A stretch of DNA of 18,369 nt, taken from the NCBI GenBank assembly GCA_963205035.1, contig CAUJII010000164.1, positions 1-18,369 of the forward strand, written 5' to 3'. The notes beneath the pieces are model-generated. The model was not told where the DNA came from. It worked only from the letters and a program-made list of their open reading frames with translations, and made no database searches. Of this stretch, positions 1 through 8,534 are shown one piece after another (positions within the stretch are counted from its first letter, which is position 1; each line of letters opens with the position of its first letter). The stretch is from Spirochaetota bacterium (GTDB taxonomy: Bacteria > Spirochaetota > Leptospiria > Turneriellales > Turneriellaceae). Both the position numbers and the translations under genes were made by a program.

Positions 1-710
1 ACGCGGATGTTCTGCCTGCCGCAATGCCCCAAGTCGGTATAAAGAGCTTCGGCACCCGTCGAGCATAAAAAGATAGCTCCCAAAATCCAGAAGCCATGCG
101 GGTACTGCGTCAGCAGATGCCATGCGTAATAAGGATTCACGGCTTTCAGTGCCACAGGATTTTCGAGAATATGGATGACTCCAAAAGTCGCAATCATCAA
201 GAACCAAACGAACATGATGGGCCCAAACCAGCCACCGACGACGCGCGAACCAAACTGCTGAAAAATAAAAAGTCCCGTGAGGATGACGACGACAATTTTG
301 ACTGTCGGTATTCCCGGATAAAGAGCCTCGAGGCCTTCGACCGCAGATGAAACAGAAATCGGCGGAGTGATCATCCCGTCGGCCAAGAGTGCACAACCAC
401 CAATGACGGCCGGAATAATGAGCCACTTGCTGCGCCTTCTGACCAAAGTATAAAGAGAGAAGATGCCGCCTTCACCGTGGTTGTCGGCGCGCAGTGTCAC
501 GATGACATACTTGAATGTCGTGATGAGAGTCAGCGTCCAAAAGATGCACGAGACGCCGCCTAAGACTAACTCCTCGCTCAAAACGCGGTTTGCCGCAATC
601 GCGGAAAAAACGTAAAGGGGGGAAGTCCCCAAATCGCCATAGATGATGCCTAACGCGACAATGAGTCCCGAAACGGTGACTTTAGAAATAGAAGGATGTC
701 TTTCTTGCAT
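1..710 (-). CDS. kup: Kup-family low-affinity K+ transporter, N-terminal part (runs off the left edge)
   Basis: Translating the minus strand from the ATG at 710 gives about 236 residues, open to the window edge. It shows three hallmarks of the KUP/HAK/KT family: GIIYGDLGTSPLYVF near residue 20, ADGMITPPISVSSAVEGLE in the middle, and GAEALYTDLGHCGR at the cut end. Kup proteins are inner-membrane K+/H+ symporters of roughly 620-680 residues, so about one third is present, covering the first several membrane segments. The TlpA-like gene ends 86 bp upstream on the same strand, so kup may share its transcript or have its own promoter. I saw no convincing promoter or riboswitch in that gap. The ATG has only a C-rich stretch upstream and no clear Shine-Dalgarno site, so the exact start is a little uncertain. 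Family assignment is firm. Confidence 0.95.
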   Translation of the reverse strand, partial: MQERHPSISKVTVSGLIVALGIIYGDLGTSPLYVFSAIAANRVLSEELVLGGVSCIFWTLTLITTFKYVIVTLRADNHGEGGIFSLYTLVRRRSKWLIIPAVIGGCALLADGMITPPISVSSAVEGLEALYPGIPTVKIVVVILTGLFIFQQFGSRVVGGWFGPIMFVWFLMIATFGVIHILENPVALKAVNPYYAWHLLTQYPHGFWILGAIFLCSTGAEALYTDLGHCGRQNIR

Positions 711-796
711 GGGGGTCGAGTGTAATCGCGAACAGAGTGAAAAGTTTTGAATGGCTTATGAGCGCACAAGGCTTTTTCAAATAGGGTGACGGGCTT

Positions 797-1399
797 TTAC
801 TTTATGGCCTCATGGAGCGATGCTTCTGAAATTTCGCTAATAAATTTCTGCGCCAAGACGAAGCCCTTTTCGCCTCTCTTGAAAACAAAGGTTTCGGGAA
901 AGCCAGTCACTCGCCAACTTTTCAGATCTGCTGCGTCTGCGCTTTGCTGCGGATAAGCGAGTGAAAACTTTTTGGTAAACGCTTCCGCCTCTTTGACTAT
1001 TTGTGCGCGAGCGATTGCTTCTTTATCGCCCGCATTGACAGCTCGTAAAGATGATGCAATCGAAACAAACCGCAAGCTCGTATTCGATTTCTGGGCTTTA
1101 TGAAACGCTTTGAGCGCAGGAATTTCGTTTTCGCATGGGGGGCAATCGGGTGCGTAAAAATTGACTACTACAAGCTTTGTGTCTTGAGGTAGCTTGGTTA
1201 AAGAAAAATCTTCTGCGCCGCCAAAACCCGGAAACACCCGCACGACATCGATGAACTGCTCTCGTGTACAACTTACAGCACTCGCCAAAGAGAGCAGCAG
1301 CGCAAAAAAAATAATACTACGCATTATTCTGCTCGCAGTTTTTTTATTACGCTCGCCCAGGCTCCGCGCACTCGACGCAGAACCCCCAACGGATCTCAT
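797..1399 (-). CDS. TlpA/ResA-like thioredoxin-fold lipoprotein
   Basis: The product has a thioredoxin fold: NFYAPDCPPCENEIPAL carries a CPPC redox site (residues 86-89 from the first ATG), and FPET (167-170) supplies the usual cis-proline. Such proteins (TlpA, ResA, AhpC/TSA-like) reduce or exchange disulfides outside the cytoplasm, for example in cytochrome c maturation; the partner here is unknown. There are two candidate starts. The ATG at 1399 overlaps the TGA of the upstream dehydrogenase (ATGA) but adds 25 polar residues before the signal peptide. The internal ATG at 1324 gives a clean 19-residue lipoprotein signal, MRSIIFFALLLSLASAVSC, with a relaxed, spirochaete-like lipobox (AVSC). 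I give the longer coordinates because of the overlap, but 797-1324 is at least as likely biologically. CPPC rather than CxxC with other residues is common in the TlpA group. Confidence 0.85.
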   Translation of the reverse strand: MRSVGGSASSARSLGERNKKTASRIMRSIIFFALLLSLASAVSCTREQFIDVVRVFPGFGGAEDFSLTKLPQDTKLVVVNFYAPDCPPCENEIPALKAFHKAQKSNTSLRFVSIASSLRAVNAGDKEAIARAQIVKEAEAFTKKFSLAYPQQSADAADLKSWRVTGFPETFVFKRGEKGFVLAQKFISEISEASLHEAIK

Positions 1400-2193
1400 G
1401 TCACTTTTGCCTTACGGATGATGCGCGCAAAAATCGACGGAAAATGTCTGCTCATAAAAAGTGCGAAGCGTTCCCTAAAAGCCCCCGCATAGACTTCGTG
1501 CTTACCCGCGACGATTCCCGGAACAACGCGCTTGGCACACTCTTCTGCAGACATCGCCGAGGCTTGTGCGGAGTCCATCGTGCCTTGCGCCTTGCCCTTT
1601 GCCGTGAGCGCATTGACTGAAACTTTCGTATTGATAAAACCAGGCAGCACAACGACAACGCGGATATTCTCTTTGTAATTCTCTGCGCGTATCGCTTCGT
1701 AATAACCGGAAAGCGCAAACTTCGAGGCAGAATATCCCGAACGCATGGGAGTTCCGAATTTACCGGCGACGCTCGACACAGTCGCAATCGTTCCGCTCTT
1801 GCGCGCACGCATTAAGGGGAGAACTTCTTGAGTCAAAGCAATGTTACCAAAAAAATTAACCGCCATGAGTTTTTCATAAACGCTGAGCGCTGTCTCATGC
1901 GCAAGAGCGCGTTGGCTAATCCCACCGTTATTGACTAAGTAGTCGATTGCGCCGAATTTCTTCGTTACCTTATCGACCAATAGCTTGTACTTATCGTATT
2001 TAGAAAGATCCATCGGAACGATGAGAGAGTTGGCGTCTGTCAAACCCGCTTCTTTTTGTACGGCCTTAAGCGCCGCAACCGTCCGTGCAGAGAGCACAAT
2101 GTTCGCGCCGTATTTCGCAAACTCCAAGACGAGCGCACGGCCAATGCCAGAGCTTGCTCCGGTTATCCAGACTGTTTTACCTTTGAGATCCAT
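1396..2193 (-). CDS. Short-chain dehydrogenase/reductase (classical SDR)
   Basis: A 265-residue classical SDR. It has the Rossmann glycine motif TGASSGIG (11-18), an NNGG version of the usual NNAG (88-91), the structural Asn in AVNFFGN, a catalytic Ser at 140/141 and the YSASK catalytic Tyr154-Lys158, followed by LPGFINT. It is therefore predicted to be an NAD(P)(H)-dependent oxidoreductase; the substrate cannot be read from the sequence. The C-terminal tail (FALFMSRHFPSIFARIIRKAK) is basic and amphipathic, as in DHRS7-like membrane-associated SDRs, so a lipid or other hydrophobic substrate is conceivable. The start is set by a strong AGGGGGG Shine-Dalgarno sequence embedded in the last codons of the GldG-like gene, whose stop directly abuts this ATG. 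The gene's own stop overlaps the next start. It is thus inside a translationally coupled run. Confidence 0.92.
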   Translation of the reverse strand: MDLKGKTVWITGASSGIGRALVLEFAKYGANIVLSARTVAALKAVQKEAGLTDANSLIVPMDLSKYDKYKLLVDKVTKKFGAIDYLVNNGGISQRALAHETALSVYEKLMAVNFFGNIALTQEVLPLMRARKSGTIATVSSVAGKFGTPMRSGYSASKFALSGYYEAIRAENYKENIRVVVVLPGFINTKVSVNALTAKGKAQGTMDSAQASAMSAEECAKRVVPGIVAGKHEVYAGAFRERFALFMSRHFPSIFARIIRKAKVT

Positions 2194-4011
2194 TTAGTCC
2201 CCCCTTGATTTGTTTTGCGACAATCGTTTTCGTTTTTGCCGCACGATAAAAAAACCGACGAGTAATAAAATGCCGGGATAGATATAGAGAAACAAGTGAA
2301 AAACTATGGCGTCTTTGCGTCCGGTCAGTTTCACCTTTTCGTCGTCGTATTTACCCGGAACAATGCCGGTCAGCTTTTCGTTTTCGGTAAGCCAACCGAC
2401 GATACGCAGAGCTAATTCTTTGTTCTGCTGCATGTCGATAAAACGGTTCACGAGAAAATCTGAATCGGCGAGAAAAACTAAGCGGCCTGAATTCTTCTTC
2501 GCCTGCGCCGCAAGCCCAATTTTGAAAGAGGCAATCGGCTCTTTTTTGTCGTCGCGCAAACCGTTCGGTATCGAATCAATCCACGTCGCGTAGTGGCTCA
2601 TCAGGAAAAAATTCACATCGTAGTCGGGTGCGCTTTCCTTTTCTGTTTCAAAATGTCCCGCGCCGGGAAAAAGCGTGAGCTTTCGCTCTTCGCCGCGCTT
2701 CGAGAAAATCTCGGTAATGGCATGCTCGCCATAGGTCGAAGTCTGAAGCGTCGCCTTCCCTGGAGGGAGCGAGAAATCGCTCAAGAGCTTGCTGTGTACA
2801 TATTTCACTTTGAGAGGCGACAAAAGAAAGCTAAAATCGGCAGACGATTCGGGGTCGAGCGCTACAAAAATTTTGCCGCCTTTGTCGAAGTACTCTTTGA
2901 GCGTCTTTTTCTCGATGGGTGCAAAGTCTCGGCGCGGCCCTAAAATCATCACTAAATCGGCCGCCGGCATTTTTTGTGGAAAGCCTTCTGCCGGCGTGAG
3001 TTTTTTAAGATGGTGCCTGAGCGCACGCAGCGTTTCATCGAAGGTACCAATGCTGTCTTCGTTAAACTGGCTCGTGATCGATTTTTCCTCGTGGCCTTGC
3101 GTGTAATAGATTGTCTTGGGTTTACCACTCACCTGCAAGATGCCGCTCACGAGTTCGCGTTCGAGACGCTTGAGCCCTTGACTGTCTGAAATCTCAAAAC
3201 GCGTCGAGCGCACCTTGCTTCCCTCTATTGTTTCGGAACCCGTATCTTGCGCTTCGATGAGAATCGTCCCGATGCGGTCGACTTTCTTAGAGTCTGCCAA
3301 ATCTTTTTCACGCAGAGGATCTATAAACGTATAAGAAATTTTTCCCGTGGTTGCAACCGCGTCTCGAAGAAGCAGCTCCACATCGCGGTAAAGGTCGCTG
3401 AAAAAAGGAAAGAACGCAGTCACCTTGACGTTCGTTTCCATGCCGCGCAAAATTTGCTTGCTATCTGTCGAAAGCGAAAAGCGGTGCATGAGTGTCATGT
3501 CGACTTGAGCCGGAGCAATGTGCGTCCAGTAGTTGAGTGCAACGAGGGCTACAAGCAGAGCGCCCAACGTAGTCAGCGCAACGGGAGCTTCTTTGGCCTG
3601 CAAGCGTACAGTCGATGCAACCAAAAGCCCCAAGAAGACGATAGTGAAACCGCTGAAGTAGAGGATTTGAAAAATTTGCCTCAGCCTTTCAAGAGACACC
3701 GATTTCTTTTCGCCTAAAATTTTATTCCAAACGGGGCCAATCTGAATAAAATAGAAGAAAAAAGAACAAAGCATTATCCAGAACGCAATCTCGGTAAGGC
3801 GGAATGCTCCCGTTTTTCTCTCGTCGCCTTTGAAGAGCGTATAAAGCGCTATGCCACCCGCGACATAAAGGAGTGCCGCGAAAAAGAGCAAAAAGAAATA
3901 GCCGACGCCCCGCGTCGAAAACGTGGAGGCGGTATATGTTAAGAGCAAGACAACCAGAAAAAGAAAATTCAGTCTCTTGCGCACAAATTCGGTGACCTTC
4001 AGAATATCCAT
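2194..4011 (-). CDS. GldG-like ABC transporter auxiliary protein
   Basis: The 605-residue product has about five hydrophobic segments in its first 165 residues, a large soluble middle (about 170-560) and one C-terminal membrane segment (YPGILLLVGFFIV) followed by a basic tail. This topology, and stretches such as YYTQGHEEKSI, KIFVALDPES and RLVFLADSDFLVN, match the GldG / ABC_transp_aux family, which pairs with an ABC-2 permease. In Bacteroidetes GldA-GldF-GldG support gliding; in non-gliders such as most spirochaetes the substrate is unknown. The soluble part resembles an IFT52/GldG-type extracytoplasmic domain. The gene starts 3 nt after the permease stop and ends flush against the SDR start, so the three are one operon. 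Gliding is not implied by the homology alone. Confidence 0.85.
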   Translation of the reverse strand: MDILKVTEFVRKRLNFLFLVVLLLTYTASTFSTRGVGYFFLLFFAALLYVAGGIALYTLFKGDERKTGAFRLTEIAFWIMLCSFFFYFIQIGPVWNKILGEKKSVSLERLRQIFQILYFSGFTIVFLGLLVASTVRLQAKEAPVALTTLGALLVALVALNYWTHIAPAQVDMTLMHRFSLSTDSKQILRGMETNVKVTAFFPFFSDLYRDVELLLRDAVATTGKISYTFIDPLREKDLADSKKVDRIGTILIEAQDTGSETIEGSKVRSTRFEISDSQGLKRLERELVSGILQVSGKPKTIYYTQGHEEKSITSQFNEDSIGTFDETLRALRHHLKKLTPAEGFPQKMPAADLVMILGPRRDFAPIEKKTLKEYFDKGGKIFVALDPESSADFSFLLSPLKVKYVHSKLLSDFSLPPGKATLQTSTYGEHAITEIFSKRGEERKLTLFPGAGHFETEKESAPDYDVNFFLMSHYATWIDSIPNGLRDDKKEPIASFKIGLAAQAKKNSGRLVFLADSDFLVNRFIDMQQNKELALRIVGWLTENEKLTGIVPGKYDDEKVKLTGRKDAIVFHLFLYIYPGILLLVGFFIVRQKRKRLSQNKSRGD

Positions 4012-4014
4012 TGC

Positions 4015-4731
4015 CTACCGCCACCTTCTCGCCGTCAAAGAAAGCGACGCCGCGTAGAGATAAAAAATTATGATGCTAAAATAAAACACAATGTGCTTCA
4101 CAGCAATAACGCCCTTTTCAAAATCCATAAAGTGAACGTAGAAGCTGAGTTCGCGCAATACGCTTTTCAAAGGCTGGTCGATATACGGCGAAAAAGAGCC
4201 CAACAGCAAAAAGAAGATTAAGTTTGCCGCCGTCATCAGTGCCGCTAAGAGTTGCACCTTGGTGAGCGACGAATAAAATGTCCCCATAGCGGCAGTCGCG
4301 CTACCGATGAGGAGAACTCCCACAAAACCTGAAAACGCATGCCCCCAGTTGCTGCCGCCGTAAAAGACGACAAGAAGCGGAATGGGAAGCGTGACGATAG
4401 CTTGGATGGCTAAAAAAATTACTGCCGAGGTAAACTTCCCGACAACGAGTTGCAATTCGGAAATGGGCGATGTGAAGAGGAGCTCAATCGTGCCCTGCAT
4501 TTTTTCTTCTGCGATGAGCCGCATCGAAATCAAGACCCCCGTGATCATCGTCGTGCCCGAAAGCATATAGAAGATGCGTTGCATCGCTTCTGAAGAAGAG
4601 CTTTCTTGCTTGATGAATGCATAAGCCCACAGAAAAGTGAGGCTGAATGTAATGCTCAAGATGAAATAAGCGAGCGCCGATTGAAAGTAGCTCTTAAGCT
4701 CTCGTCTACAAATATGCCAGACGACAGTCAA
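4015..4731 (-). CDS. ABC-2 type permease (GldF-like)
   Basis: A 238-residue integral membrane protein with about six hydrophobic segments. Its cytoplasmic loop, ISMRLIAEEKMQGTIELLFTSPIS, is the signature region of ABC-2 exporters (RxxxEExxxGTxexLxxxPv). It should form the channel of an ABC exporter together with the GldG-like protein encoded 3 nt downstream. The start is TTG: an AGGAG lies five bases before it, and no ATG occurs in the right place. That AGGAG overlaps the TAG stop of rpsA, so translation is probably coupled to ribosomal protein S1. The cognate ATPase gene (GldA-like), normally next door, is not in this cluster. The only ABC ATPase in the window (16241-16942) is LolD-type and belongs to another permease. 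Confidence 0.87.
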   Translation of the reverse strand: MTVVWHICRRELKSYFQSALAYFILSITFSLTFLWAYAFIKQESSSSEAMQRIFYMLSGTTMITGVLISMRLIAEEKMQGTIELLFTSPISELQLVVGKFTSAVIFLAIQAIVTLPIPLLVVFYGGSNWGHAFSGFVGVLLIGSATAAMGTFYSSLTKVQLLAALMTAANLIFFLLLGSFSPYIDQPLKSVLRELSFYVHFMDFEKGVIAVKHIVFYFSIIIFYLYAASLSLTARRWR

Positions 4732-4746
4732 GGATACTCCTAAGAC
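4731..4746 (-). promoter_or_regulatory. Shine-Dalgarno overlapping the rpsA stop, for the TTG-started permease
   Basis: On the minus strand the end of rpsA reads TCTTAGGAGTATCCTTG. The TAG is the rpsA stop, and AGGAG (sharing its AG) is placed five bases before the TTG of the permease. This arrangement decides the unusual TTG start and implies termination-reinitiation coupling. Confidence 0.65.
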
Positions 4747-6443
4747 ACAAACGTCTTCAAGTTTGCGAAGGGGCTCGTTGTTTCAGCCTTGCTTGAATTT
4801 TCTTTTTCCAGGTATTGGCGCATTTCGATTTTTTCAAGCGCGTAACCCACGTCTTTGAGCGAAAAAGATATTTTTCTGTTCTCAGGGTCGATGCTCTTAA
4901 TGACCGCTTTGACAGCTTGCCCTTTCGCAAAGGTTTTCTTGAAGTTGGTCGCTTGCTCTTTTTCCATCGTCGAGATATGCGCCAGTCCCTCGTATCCTTC
5001 GTCGAACTTGATGAAGATACCAAAATCGACGACGCCCGAGACTACGCCTTCGATAACTGTGCCGCGAGGGTATTTATCGCGCAATTTTTTGTAAGGGTTC
5101 GGCAACGTATGGCGGATGGAGCACTCCACCTTGCGCGCTTCCGAGTCGATGCCGATGACTTTGAACTCGATTTCATCGCCGACTTTGTATGTTTTCTTGG
5201 GGTCTGGCGCGGGCTCCAGCCAACCGATGTCTTCTTTGCGGATGAGTCCATCGATGCTGTCGGTGATCGCTACAAAAATACCCGTGTTGGTAAGCCCACG
5301 AATTTTTCCCTTCATCGTCTCGCCGATCTTGACTTCGTTGCGGATCGTATCCCAAGGGTTGGCGTGGAGCTGGCGCAACCCGAGAGAGATGCGCTTATCT
5401 TCTTTGTTAATGCCGATAATTTTCGTTTCGACTTCTTGGCCGACTTTCAAAAATTCATTGGCATGGTTGACTTTGCGCGTCCAACTCATCTCGGTGACGT
5501 GGAGGAGTCCTTCGAGACCTTCGCCCAATTCGACAAACGCGCCGTACGTTGCGACGAAGGAGACTTGCCCCGGAACGCGGTCGCCTACTTTGAAGCGAGT
5601 CAGCACCGTCGACCAGGGATCTTCGGTGAGCTGCTTTAAGCCCAAAGACAGCCTGTGGTTTTCAGGTTCAATTTCTAAGACGCGCACTTCGACTTCTTGC
5701 CCGACCTCGAGCTTGTGCTTGACTGCGTCGGCCTTGCGCTCCCACGTGAAATTCGTCCAGTGCATAAATCCTTCGATGCCATCGACGAGAATGAAGACAC
5801 CGGAGTTCATGTGCTTTGTGACCGTGCCTTTTACAATGTCGCCAATGCGGATTTTATTACCAATTTCTTTCCAGACTGTCGCGTTCTGTTCGTCTTGAAA
5901 AACCTTGCGCGAGACGACGCCTGTCTTGCGGCGGTCGTTCAACTCTTGGATTTTGACGAGGTATGTTTGGCCGATGATATGGACTTTTTTTCCGCCGCGT
6001 TCACGCGGGCCCAAGAGACCCACTTGCGTGTGCGGCATGAACATGAAGACGCCTTCGACGTTCACCATGTAGCCGTCGCGGAGCGATCGTTTGACGAGCG
6101 CATTGACCGGAACGTTTTTTTCAAACGCTTCTTTGACAATCTCCCAACCACGGCGCGCTTCGAGTTCGCGCTTCGAGAGATGCACCAGCCCCGTTTCGCT
6201 ATCATAAGACCGCACCAACGCTTCGACCGTTTCGCCGACCGCAGGCTCAATGTCGAACTCGCGCAGCCCAATGCGGCCCTCGGATTTTCCGCTCATGTCG
6301 ACGATAACGAACTCTGGAGTAATACCGACAATTTTGCCGTTGATGACCGCGCCTGCACGTATATCTGCGACCGTCGTGTCGGTCTTAAAAACGTCTTCCA
6401 TCGAGACGTTGCTATCTTCGAAAAGGACTTTGCGCGTTGCCAT
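4740..6443 (-). CDS. rpsA: 30S ribosomal protein S1
   Basis: A 567-residue protein with six S1/OB-fold repeats, beginning near residues 30, 111, 199, 286, 373 and 460. The later ones carry the classic GxxVxGxVxxxxxxGxFVxL...EGLLHxxEMSW pattern; repeats 1 and 2 are divergent, as in the ribosome-binding half of S1. It binds mRNA leaders and docks them on the 30S subunit. The reading frame is open upstream to a TTG at 6479, but the ATG at 6443 (MATRKVLFED) is the natural start. It has only a weak Shine-Dalgarno sequence, and a weak one is also known for E. coli rpsA, which autoregulates. It follows the aroA-cmk fusion by 81 nt, reflecting the widespread cmk-rpsA neighbourhood. Full length, no missing repeats. 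Confidence 0.97.
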   Translation of the reverse strand: MATRKVLFEDSNVSMEDVFKTDTTVADIRAGAVINGKIVGITPEFVIVDMSGKSEGRIGLREFDIEPAVGETVEALVRSYDSETGLVHLSKRELEARRGWEIVKEAFEKNVPVNALVKRSLRDGYMVNVEGVFMFMPHTQVGLLGPRERGGKKVHIIGQTYLVKIQELNDRRKTGVVSRKVFQDEQNATVWKEIGNKIRIGDIVKGTVTKHMNSGVFILVDGIEGFMHWTNFTWERKADAVKHKLEVGQEVEVRVLEIEPENHRLSLGLKQLTEDPWSTVLTRFKVGDRVPGQVSFVATYGAFVELGEGLEGLLHVTEMSWTRKVNHANEFLKVGQEVETKIIGINKEDKRISLGLRQLHANPWDTIRNEVKIGETMKGKIRGLTNTGIFVAITDSIDGLIRKEDIGWLEPAPDPKKTYKVGDEIEFKVIGIDSEARKVECSIRHTLPNPYKKLRDKYPRGTVIEGVVSGVVDFGIFIKFDEGYEGLAHISTMEKEQATNFKKTFAKGQAVKAVIKSIDPENRKISFSLKDVGYALEKIEMRQYLEKENSSKAETTSPFANLKTFVS

Positions 6444-6524
6444 ATTTTGAGCTTCAGATAACAGAATACCAGGCGTCAAGGGACCAATTGGTTCGTTTTT
6501 CGAGCTCGCTTTCTGCCATCTGTC

Positions 6525-8510
6525 CTATGTCCCCTGACAACTGATGTACGCGAGCACTGTACTGGCCACTTCGTTTTGAGTTTGAGACGAGGTGTCAATG
6601 AAAATGGCTTCTGGAGCAGGTTTTAGTGCTCCGACAGGGCGGGACATGTCGTCTTTGTCGCGGTTTGCAATCTGAGCGGCGACTTCTTCTAAGGTAATCG
6701 TGGGATTTTTCGCTTGGAACTCCGCCAGGCGGCGGCTGGCTCGCGTTTGAACATCTGCCGTCAAAAAGAACTTGAATTCAGCTTCGGTAAAGACCTCACT
6801 CCCCATATCGCGGCCATCGGCGACAAGCGCGTATTTTTTGGACGCCTCGACCAGAATTTGCCTGACACGTTCGCGAATAAAAAGAGCGTCTGCGATGGGC
6901 TTAATCCGCTCGGTCACCTCGACCGAGCGCAGCTCGTGCGTGAGTTCTGTACCTTCGACGAAGACGCGCTGCCTATGCTCTTCGTCAAAGCGGAGCTCAA
7001 CCGCGACAGACGAGAGGAAATCCCGAAGCGCGGCCTCTTGCTCGACAGCCTTCGCCCACGGCAAAGCGGAACCGCTCTTCAAAAACTCCCGGGAGGCGAC
7101 AAAAGTGAATGCACGATAGAGCGCCCCTGAATCGAGTTGGTTCATTCTAAGCGCTTTGGCGACCAAACCCGCAACGGTCGATTTGCCGGAACCCGCCGGC
7201 CCGTCGATGGTGACAGTACGCAGAGAAATCCCACTTTTTTTCAAACTTTGCACCTGCGCAAGGCTTTCGTAAAAAGACGGAAAGGATGTCTCAACCCACT
7301 CCTTGCCTTCAATTTGTAGAGGACTTTCAGCCGCCAGAGACGCGATTTCAAAAGACATCACCATGCGGTGGTCCATGTGGGTTTCGACACGCCCAGAAAG
7401 TTTGCGCTGCGCTTGGCCTTCGAGCGACAGCCCGTCTTCAAACTCCTCGACCGGCACCCCGAGGCGGCGCAAATTTTCGACCATGAGGCCAATCCGGTCG
7501 CTTTCTTTGACGCGGAGTTCCTTCGCATCGCGGAACGAAAAAGTGCCCGAAGCAAACGCCCCCGCAACCGTCAGAATCGGAAGCTCGTCTATTAAAGAAG
7601 GAATACTCTCTTTGGTGAGATGAATACCACGGAGTGCCGAGTGTCTCACAAGAACATCGCCGCCCTTTTCGCCGCTCTCGTCGCTCTGCGGGAGAATAGT
7701 CAAAGATGCTCCCATTTCTTGGAGAGCATATAGATACCGATCGCGGAACGGGTTTAAGAGGACGCCACGGAGTAACAATTCGCTGTCTTTGAGAAGGCAG
7801 GCACCCACTGCAAAAAATGCCGCAGAAGATATATCTCCCCAGATTTTGTAGTTTCGCGGTTGAACAACGCTACCAGGAGCAATAAGAATTTTTGCGCCCT
7901 CGCGACGCACGTCAACACCCGCAAAGCGCAGCATATTTTCCGTATGGTCTCTCGAAGCGATGGGCTCTTCGAGATGGAGCGCGCACCCCGACGCGAGGGC
8001 AGCCAAGATGACTGCAGATTTCACCTGCGCAGAACCCAAGACTTCTCTAAACTGGATTGCGTTGAGGCGTGTTCCCGTGACGCGGACGGGCAGACAGTCT
8101 TTCTCGCCCAACCACGTAAACCGCGCGCCCAAGCGTTCGAGGGGCTCTGTGACGCGGCGCATCGGGCGTGTGCGCAAACTTGCATCGCCGTCGATGACCG
8201 CACTCACTCCCTCGATGCCTGCAAGAAGACCCAAGAGAAGGCGCGAACCTGTTCCGGAATTACCGCAATCAATCGTGTCCTTAGGCGATTTCAAACCTCT
8301 AAGCCCGGGAGATGTTACTTCAAAATGCCTCACGCCACGCTTAACGACTTTGGCTCCCAAAGCCTCCATCGCATGGAGCGTGTTCATCGTGTCGGACGCA
8401 TCGAGAAAGTTTTCAATCGTCGATGTGCCTTCGGCGAGAGCGGCTAAAGTAGCGGCGCGGTGTGAAAGCGATTTATCGCCCGGAAATGTGAGAGAACCTC
8501 GAAACGGCAT
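6525..8510 (-). CDS. aroA-cmk: Fused EPSP synthase (AroA) / cytidylate kinase (Cmk)
   Basis: The 661-residue protein joins two enzymes. Residues 1 to about 425 are 3-phosphoshikimate 1-carboxyvinyltransferase: PGDKSLSHRA (10-19), DCGNSGTGSRLL (81-92), GSAQVKSAVILAAL (159-172), SRDHTENML (186-194), DELP (308-311) and KESDR (335-339). This is step six of the shikimate pathway, making EPSP from shikimate-3-phosphate and PEP. Residues about 430-661 are CMP/dCMP kinase: P-loop GPAGSGKST (437-445), LDSGALYRA (459-467), DGRDMG (565-570), RDKDDMSRP (617-625). Both halves keep their key residues, so both should be active. The AroA half resembles the class II (Agrobacterium CP4-like) branch, although the CP4 Ala100 position is Gly (G86). 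AroA-Cmk fusions are known in other bacteria. It heads the minus-strand run and is divergent from coaD. Confidence 0.96.
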   Translation of the reverse strand: MPFRGSLTFPGDKSLSHRAATLAALAEGTSTIENFLDASDTMNTLHAMEALGAKVVKRGVRHFEVTSPGLRGLKSPKDTIDCGNSGTGSRLLLGLLAGIEGVSAVIDGDASLRTRPMRRVTEPLERLGARFTWLGEKDCLPVRVTGTRLNAIQFREVLGSAQVKSAVILAALASGCALHLEEPIASRDHTENMLRFAGVDVRREGAKILIAPGSVVQPRNYKIWGDISSAAFFAVGACLLKDSELLLRGVLLNPFRDRYLYALQEMGASLTILPQSDESGEKGGDVLVRHSALRGIHLTKESIPSLIDELPILTVAGAFASGTFSFRDAKELRVKESDRIGLMVENLRRLGVPVEEFEDGLSLEGQAQRKLSGRVETHMDHRMVMSFEIASLAAESPLQIEGKEWVETSFPSFYESLAQVQSLKKSGISLRTVTIDGPAGSGKSTVAGLVAKALRMNQLDSGALYRAFTFVASREFLKSGSALPWAKAVEQEAALRDFLSSVAVELRFDEEHRQRVFVEGTELTHELRSVEVTERIKPIADALFIRERVRQILVEASKKYALVADGRDMGSEVFTEAEFKFFLTADVQTRASRRLAEFQAKNPTITLEEVAAQIANRDKDDMSRPVGALKPAPEAIFIDTSSQTQNEVASTVLAYISCQGT

Positions 8511-8534
8511 CTTCTCTACATCGGGAGAGAAAGT

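Noticed and set aside
711..796. K+ or c-di-AMP riboswitch upstream of kup
   Set aside because: The gap is only 86 bp and shows no extended pairing or recognisable conserved motif.
4815..5639. 274-codon open frame on the plus strand opposite rpsA
   Set aside because: It is the complement of a strongly conserved S1 coding region; the composition is explained by S1 codon bias and no family features are seen.
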